Assembly (NCBI GenBank): GCA_019894815.1
Contig: JAGXNU010000056.1
Span: 1 to 10,594, forward strand
Source of the DNA: Promethearchaeota archaeon
Lineage (GTDB): Archaea; Asgardarchaeota; Lokiarchaeia; Sigyniarchaeales; SOKP01
DNA: 10,594 nucleotides
Direction: 5' to 3'
In this document: positions 6,688 to 10,594 of the stretch, one piece after another
Layout: every line of letters starts with the position of its first letter
Numbering within the stretch: position 1 is the first letter of the stretch
Made by a program: the position numbers and the translations under genes
Notes under the pieces: generated by a model
Database searches by the model: none
What the model was told of the DNA's origin: nothing
Seen by the model: the letters and a program-made list of their open reading frames with translations, nothing else

Positions 6688-7877
6688 TTTATAGCCTCCT
6701 GAACGCATTCTTCAATCGATCCAATTTTTACCTTAAATTTATTTTTAGCGCGTCCATAATAGCACGCTTTTGCTGAATCTACCATTATCCCTTTGAAGCG
6801 TCCCTTTATAGGAGCTACTACACAACAAGTATCCGCAGCAAATTTTGCTCCAGCATCTTCAATAATTTTAGAATAGCCCGCCTCATCAGCAATTCTCTTA
6901 GTGGGTCGAGCAGTAGTAATCCAAAATTCTTTTTTTACTTCCTTTCCTTCTAATAATTTAGAAAGATTCGCAATTTCGTGAATTGAAGCGTGAGGACAAC
7001 CTATACTAACGAAATCTATTTCAATATCATCATCAATAAGCTCAGCACGAGCATTATCTAAGTCATCATGACTAATCTCAAACACAATCTCACTTGGTTT
7101 GGGATAATTATTACATTCTGGGGTGATTCCATCCATGTGGAATAACGCCGTTCCACCATAAGTCGCAACGGACGCACAAAAAGATTTGAGTTCTTCAACT
7201 GTTGCTGAAGGAATTCCAGTAATGTATGGAATTTTCTTTCCTAATTCAACTAGTTTATCACCAATAAATTTTCCTAGCACTCCGAATTCATCTGTGCCTT
7301 TAACTGGTATATTTACTACAACTAAAACTTGACCATGGCGATTCTTGTCTAAATGATAACCATAATTAGGTGTCTTCCCAATTAGAGCAGCGGCTAATGC
7401 ACTTGGCCCACCTTCGCGATTTGTTCGAGCACCTATTACAGAATTAGAGTAGCAAACAGCACTGCTTTCGGCCCAAGCAATATGTTGCCCATAATGAGGT
7501 GTATTTCCAATTAGGTACGGAGTGCAGGAACATGTAGTTATTATTCCCATTTTAGCAAAAGTATCTATGGCTCGATTTTGATTTTTTGCAAATTCTTCAT
7601 CTATTCCTAACGCTTGCCAATTTTCACGATCCATTCCTGCTGGATTTAGTGTCGTTAAAACTTTAACTTTTCCATCTTCTGCCATTTCGTTTAGAAATTC
7701 TAATCCTGCTTCTCCAAGATTGTCATATGAAACGCCTGCTATTTGAACGCCATGAACATCAATCATATTTTCAGCATCAAATATTTCGCCTAGAGTAGCT
7801 AATATTTCCATGGATTTTTGTGTAGATTTTCCATATTTTCCCTCGAGCATTTCTTTCTCTTCTTGATTTAATCTCAC
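6684..7877 (-). CDS. Phosphomevalonate dehydratase (aconitase X) large subunit
   Basis: This DUF521 aconitase X large subunit carries the Fe-S cluster and binds the phosphomevalonate substrate. The 397-residue length is typical. Conserved blocks are TTCSCTPY at residues 114-121, WAESSAVCYSNSVIGART at 135-152, NREGG at 153-157, CASVATYGGTALFHMDG at 234-250, SIGCPHAS at 291-298 and ADTCCVVAP at 348-356. Cys118, Cys294 and Cys351 or Cys352 are the likely cluster ligands by position in these blocks. Aconitase X proteins also include hydroxyproline-pathway enzymes in bacteria, but the two-subunit form and the neighbouring mevalonate genes point to phosphomevalonate dehydratase. The start is GTG at 7877, supported by GGAGTG 7 nt upstream. 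The gene begins 12 bp after the UbiD-like gene. Confidence 0.92.
   Translation of the reverse strand: MRLNQEEKEMLEGKYGKSTQKSMEILATLGEIFDAENMIDVHGVQIAGVSYDNLGEAGLEFLNEMAEDGKVKVLTTLNPAGMDRENWQALGIDEEFAKNQNRAIDTFAKMGIITTCSCTPYLIGNTPHYGQHIAWAESSAVCYSNSVIGARTNREGGPSALAAALIGKTPNYGYHLDKNRHGQVLVVVNIPVKGTDEFGVLGKFIGDKLVELGKKIPYITGIPSATVEELKSFCASVATYGGTALFHMDGITPECNNYPKPSEIVFEISHDDLDNARAELIDDDIEIDFVSIGCPHASIHEIANLSKLLEGKEVKKEFWITTARPTKRIADEAGYSKIIEDAGAKFAADTCCVVAPIKGRFKGIMVDSAKACYYGRAKNKFKVKIGSIEECVQEAIK
6695..6700 (-). promoter_or_regulatory. Shine-Dalgarno site that fixes the small-subunit start
   Basis: AGGAGG on the minus strand, inside the last codons of the large-subunit gene, lies 7 nt before the ATG at 6687. 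It is the strongest ribosome site in the window. It rules against the upstream ATG at 6708, which would lie before this site and extend the overlap. Confidence 0.75.
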
Positions 7878-7884
7878 GGTATAG

Positions 7885-7890
7885 CACTCC
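7885..7890 (-). promoter_or_regulatory. Shine-Dalgarno site that fixes the GTG start of the large subunit
   Basis: GGAGTG on the minus strand lies 7 nt before the GTG at 7877. Its first G is the last base of the TAG stop of the UbiD-like gene, so ribosomes ending there could restart at once. Confidence 0.6.
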
Positions 7891-9197
7891 TATTGTTTAA
7901 AATACTTCTTAATATCTACTTGAGGAAAATCTGCTCTTTCGAAACTTTTTCCTTTTGGGATTAGAGGTTTTGTTAAATCAAATCCCATTTTAGTTGTCTT
8001 TTTCGTTCCCAGTTCTGCGCTAGGATCTAAACTACTTCCGGGTTCTTTATCTTTAATAATCAAATCAACATCGCCTTGAAAGCGAGTTGCCATTGCCCAT
8101 TCCACAGATAACGGGTCGTAAATGTCAATATCTTTATCTACAATAAATACGTGTTTGCAACTACCATGACCAATAAATGCACCCTTAATAGCTTTTTTAC
8201 CATCATCTTCTGAAATTTTATCAATTTGTACAATTGCATGTAGCCATGAACATCCTCCAGGATTTACATTAACATCTATACATTTAACTCCAGTTTCGTT
8301 CACTTTATTGAAAATTGTTGGTTCTCTTGGCATACCCATCAATATCTTATGCTCAAGCGCGCCGGGTAATAAGGCTTGCCAAATCGCGTCCTTTCTATGA
8401 GTTATTTTTTTCACTTCAAAAACAGGTTCTTCTCTTACAATGTCATAAGTTTCTGTTAAGTCGACAAAAGGACCTTCAGCGTGTTTTTCTTCTAAATAGA
8501 CTCGCCCTTCTAGTACAAATTCTGCTTCTGCAGGGATTAAAAGATCAACTGAATTTGCTTTAACAACTTTTATTGGCTCTAATGCATTTGCAATATGTAA
8601 TTCATCAACTCCAATATCCACAGAAGTAGCTCCGGCAATTAGAATGTTAGGAGTGTTACCTATACAAAAAGCAACGTCTAATTCGCTATTTCTTTCTAAA
8701 AATGTGTGAAAATGTCGACCTCTAACTATTCGAGTAGAAAATTTGTCTTTGGAAAATTGCATGGCTCGATGAAAATCCATGTTTTGTCCATAATCAGGGT
8801 CTCTTGTGATTACGACAGCAGAACTTATGTAATTTCCGCCATCTTTTTCGCAATGAAATAAAATTGGTAATTTATCTAAATCTACGTTTGATTCAATAAC
8901 TTCTTGACAAAGAGCGTTTGATATGATTTCTGGTTCTGAGCGTTGAGTAATTGCTTTTGAAAGCATTGGTATGATGTCTGCGGGAGTTACATTGAAATAC
9001 GAAGCAATTACATTCTTAGTACAGAACATGTTGCCAATCAACCTGAATTCAGATTCTTTAACATTATTAAACATTAAGGGGGTTGGTTCTTTCTCTTTTA
9101 ATATTCCAGAAATCTCTAACTTCTTCGAAGTCTCGACATCTACCTTTTGAAGGAGTCCTTTCTCATCAATTTTATTTATATAATCTCTAAATCCCAT
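7890..9197 (-). CDS. UbiD-family decarboxylase, probable anhydromevalonate phosphate decarboxylase
   Basis: UbiD enzymes use prenylated FMN to decarboxylate unsaturated acids. Here the likely substrate is trans-anhydromevalonate 5-phosphate, giving isopentenyl phosphate. The 435-residue protein has the family's metal and cofactor ligands in the expected spacing of the fungal Fdc1 structure: N139, H162 and E230 for the metal, and the catalytic set R144 in FHRAMQ, E241 and D246 in EGPFVD. The last position is Glu in Fdc1 but Asp is allowed in the family's E(D)-R-E motif. NVNPGGCSWLH at 310-320 and GHGSCKHVF at 343-351 are further conserved blocks. A GAGAGG site (9204-9209, minus strand) lies 6 nt before the ATG. 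UbiD relatives act on many substrates. The assignment rests on its place between HMG-CoA reductase and aconitase X and on the nearby ubiX. Confidence 0.88.
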   Translation of the reverse strand: MGFRDYINKIDEKGLLQKVDVETSKKLEISGILKEKEPTPLMFNNVKESEFRLIGNMFCTKNVIASYFNVTPADIIPMLSKAITQRSEPEIISNALCQEVIESNVDLDKLPILFHCEKDGGNYISSAVVITRDPDYGQNMDFHRAMQFSKDKFSTRIVRGRHFHTFLERNSELDVAFCIGNTPNILIAGATSVDIGVDELHIANALEPIKVVKANSVDLLIPAEAEFVLEGRVYLEEKHAEGPFVDLTETYDIVREEPVFEVKKITHRKDAIWQALLPGALEHKILMGMPREPTIFNKVNETGVKCIDVNVNPGGCSWLHAIVQIDKISEDDGKKAIKGAFIGHGSCKHVFIVDKDIDIYDPLSVEWAMATRFQGDVDLIIKDKEPGSSLDPSAELGTKKTTKMGFDLTKPLIPKGKSFERADFPQVDIKKYFKQ

Positions 9198-9203
9198 AAA
9201 TAT

Positions 9204-9209
9204 CCTCTC
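9204..9209 (-). promoter_or_regulatory. Shine-Dalgarno site of the UbiD-like gene
   Basis: GAGAGG on the minus strand lies 6 nt before the ATG at 9197. The 43-bp gap after the HMG-CoA reductase gene is the largest in the operon. It holds an AT-rich stretch but no TATA box I would defend, so I treat the operon as continuous. Confidence 0.55.
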
Positions 9210-9240
9210 AAAATTTTAATTATCGTTATGCAGTTATCAA

Positions 9241-10512
9241 TTATTTTTCCATTAATTTATTTAATATCTTTTTTGCGTGATCAACTCGGATTTTGCCGTC
9301 TTGGACCAACTTTTTCGCAACTTCTTCTATTAGTTCGTCTGGAACCCCAGCAGTTTTTGCGATATTCCGCGAATGTAACACCATATGTCCCTTCTGTATC
9401 CCTTCCGAGGCTAATGCTCTTAAAGCAGCTACATTCTGAGCTAATCCTAACGCCGCAGCAATTTGAGATAACTCTTCTGCACTCTTAACACCTAAAATTT
9501 TCAGTGCTAAACGTGCCATTGGATGAATTTTTGTCATTCCTCCAACAATTCCAAGAGCTAAAGGAACTTCTATCTCGCCAACTAAATTACCGTCTGAGTC
9601 AGTTTTAAATTTCGTAAGAGGTTTGTATTGACCACTCAAGGAAGCATAAGCGTGAGCTCCTGCCTCAATAGCACGAGTGTCATTTCCTGTTGCTAAAGTT
9701 AACGCAATTATTCCATTCATTATCCCTTTATTATGGGTTGTGGCTCTATAGGAATCGGCGAGCGCAAATTCATAAGCGTTTAAGATACCTTCAACTACTT
9801 CTTCTCCACCTAACAAGTCTTTATCAAAAACTGCTTTACATTTCGCAATTCGATGTGTAGCCAAGTTGGATACGATTCGCAGATATATCTTACCTTCACT
9901 AATTTCTTCTATATAGGGACTTACGGCTTCAGCCATCGTATTTACTACATTAGCACCCATGGCGTCCAGTACATTAACCAGAAGGTGAAGGATTACCATT
10001 TTGCCTTTTTTTGTTTCTATTTCTCGAATCTCTATATCTAGAGCACCACCACCTAACTTATTGAGTAAGGGGTCTTGCTCATTTGCAATTTTTAAGATTT
10101 TTTCCTTATTTCTTACTATAATATCCTTAGCAGCAGCAACATCTTTTATTTGAGTTATTTGGATTTGAGAAATCATTATTGATTTAACTTCTTCAGACTG
10201 AAAACCCCCCATTTTTCTTGCTATCTTAGCTGCGTTAGAAGCAGCGGCCACAACTGAAGGTTCTTCAATCACCATGGGCAAAATATAATCTTTTCCGTTG
10301 ATTCTAAAATTTAAAGCAATACCCAAGGGCAATTGATAACTCCCAATTACGTTTTCTATTAGCGTGTCAATTTGAGTGGGTGTAAAATACCCCAAATCTT
10401 GCAATAGTTTAACTTCTTCGGGTTTTAAGTTAATTAATTTAGCTAATTGATGCTGGCGTTCTTCTAAGGATAACTTATAAAAACCCGATATATCTGAACT
10501 GAAATCTTTCAT
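9241..10512 (-). CDS. hmgA: Class II hydroxymethylglutaryl-CoA reductase
   Basis: The enzyme reduces HMG-CoA to mevalonate with two hydride equivalents, the entry and usual control point of the pathway. The 423-residue sequence is soluble, without membrane segments, and aligns end to end with Pseudomonas mevalonii class II reductase as I recall it. Shared blocks include IENVIGS at residues 52-58, IEEPSVVAAAS at 82-92, DAMGANVVNTMAEA at 183-196, ATTHNKGIMNG at 257-267, TGNDTRA at 275-281 and GHMVLH at 375-380. The catalytic residues map to E84, K262, D278 and H376. D147 aligns with the Asp that gives the Pseudomonas enzyme its NADH preference, so NADH use is likely. Most archaea have class I enzymes. 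Class II is known from Archaeoglobus and some other lineages and is thought to be of bacterial origin. No strong Shine-Dalgarno site precedes the ATG at 10512. Confidence 0.95.
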   Translation of the reverse strand: MKDFSSDISGFYKLSLEERQHQLAKLINLKPEEVKLLQDLGYFTPTQIDTLIENVIGSYQLPLGIALNFRINGKDYILPMVIEEPSVVAAASNAAKIARKMGGFQSEEVKSIMISQIQITQIKDVAAAKDIIVRNKEKILKIANEQDPLLNKLGGGALDIEIREIETKKGKMVILHLLVNVLDAMGANVVNTMAEAVSPYIEEISEGKIYLRIVSNLATHRIAKCKAVFDKDLLGGEEVVEGILNAYEFALADSYRATTHNKGIMNGIIALTLATGNDTRAIEAGAHAYASLSGQYKPLTKFKTDSDGNLVGEIEVPLALGIVGGMTKIHPMARLALKILGVKSAEELSQIAAALGLAQNVAALRALASEGIQKGHMVLHSRNIAKTAGVPDELIEEVAKKLVQDGKIRVDHAKKILNKLMEK

Positions 10513-10515
10513 CTT

Positions 10516-10594
10516 TTATCTTCTCTTTTTTAATTCACCTATGAGAAATATAGGAATAGATAATGACATTATTAAACATGAAGTAAGAACGGTA
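10516..10594 (-). CDS. C-terminal end of a membrane protein upstream of HMG-CoA reductase (partial)
   Basis: One minus-strand frame is open from the right edge to a TAA that ends 3 nt before the HMG-CoA reductase ATG. It encodes 25 residues: a hydrophobic stretch of about 19 (SCLIMSLSIPIFLIG in its core), then ELKKRR and stop. A helix followed by a short basic tail is a common way for a membrane protein to end on the cytoplasmic side. The other two frames of this strand hit stops. If real, the gene is the preceding member of the operon, and the operon promoter lies outside the window. The fragment is too short to name, and a chance open frame is possible. Confidence 0.45.
   Translation of the reverse strand, partial: TVLTSCLIMSLSIPIFLIGELKKRR

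Noticed and set aside
6688..6708. Seven extra N-terminal codons on the aconitase X small subunit
   Set aside because: The strong AGGAGG site lies downstream of the outer ATG and 7 nt before the inner one, and homologues begin near MKLTG.
7890..9197. UbiD-like gene as 4-hydroxy-3-polyprenylbenzoate decarboxylase of quinone synthesis
   Set aside because: The family allows it, but its position between HMG-CoA reductase and both aconitase X subunits fits the mevalonate variant much better, and no other quinone head-group gene is present.
9147..9488. Plus-strand open frame of 113 codons spanning the gap between HMG-CoA reductase and the UbiD-like gene
   Set aside because: Both ends are antisense to well-conserved genes, and there is no ribosome site or promoter before it.
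1..10594. CRISPR arrays, insertion sequences, tRNA or rRNA genes
   Set aside because: I saw no regularly spaced repeats, transposase-like frames, terminal inverted repeats or RNA gene signatures. Nearly all of the window is occupied by conserved metabolic genes.

Overview
This AT-rich window almost certainly comes from an archaeon. It encodes most of an archaeal isoprenoid and membrane-lipid pathway, and its candidate promoters are archaeal (TATA-like boxes, one placed for a leaderless mRNA). Low GC, a class II HMG-CoA reductase and a GKTILFGEHFVVY-type mevalonate kinase fit an Asgard (Promethearchaeota) lineage, but nothing here is lineage-diagnostic, so that placement is tentative.

Layout. 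Positions 1-416 (minus strand) hold the N-terminal part of a multi-spanning membrane protein that runs off the left edge. A 191-bp divergent intergenic region follows, with candidate promoters for both directions and a perfect 7-bp inverted repeat at 493-511. Next are three plus-strand genes: a geranylgeranyl reductase family flavoprotein, a type I polyprenyl diphosphate synthase, and the flavin prenyltransferase UbiX. They converge, across only 13 bp, on a seven-gene minus-strand run. In transcription order this is class II HMG-CoA reductase, a UbiD-family decarboxylase, aconitase X large subunit, aconitase X small subunit, mevalonate kinase, isopentenyl phosphate kinase and type 2 IPP isomerase. 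Its gaps are 43, 12, -4, 0, 13 and 9 bp, so it is probably one operon. Just upstream, at the right edge, is the likely C-terminal end of another membrane protein.

How the genes fit together. The minus-strand set matches the archaeal variant of the mevalonate pathway known from Aeropyrum pernix. HMG-CoA is reduced to mevalonate, which is phosphorylated to mevalonate 5-phosphate. Aconitase X (phosphomevalonate dehydratase) dehydrates this to trans-anhydromevalonate 5-phosphate, and the UbiD-like enzyme decarboxylates it to isopentenyl phosphate. Isopentenyl phosphate kinase then makes IPP, and IDI-2 isomerises IPP to DMAPP. UbiD enzymes need prenylated FMN, which UbiX makes from FMN and dimethylallyl phosphate, so the plus-strand cluster supplies the cofactor for the decarboxylase opposite it. 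The polyprenyl synthase and the reductase carry the product on to long prenyl chains and saturated archaeal lipids or quinone side chains. The window contains no phosphomevalonate kinase or diphosphomevalonate decarboxylase, as expected for this variant.

Points for a second look are a Gln-to-His change in the IDI-2 active-site motif, a small residue at the chain-length position of the prenyl synthase plus an insertion after its first Asp-rich motif, an NADH-type Asp in HMG-CoA reductase, and the pathway's dependence on a cofactor built from its own product.
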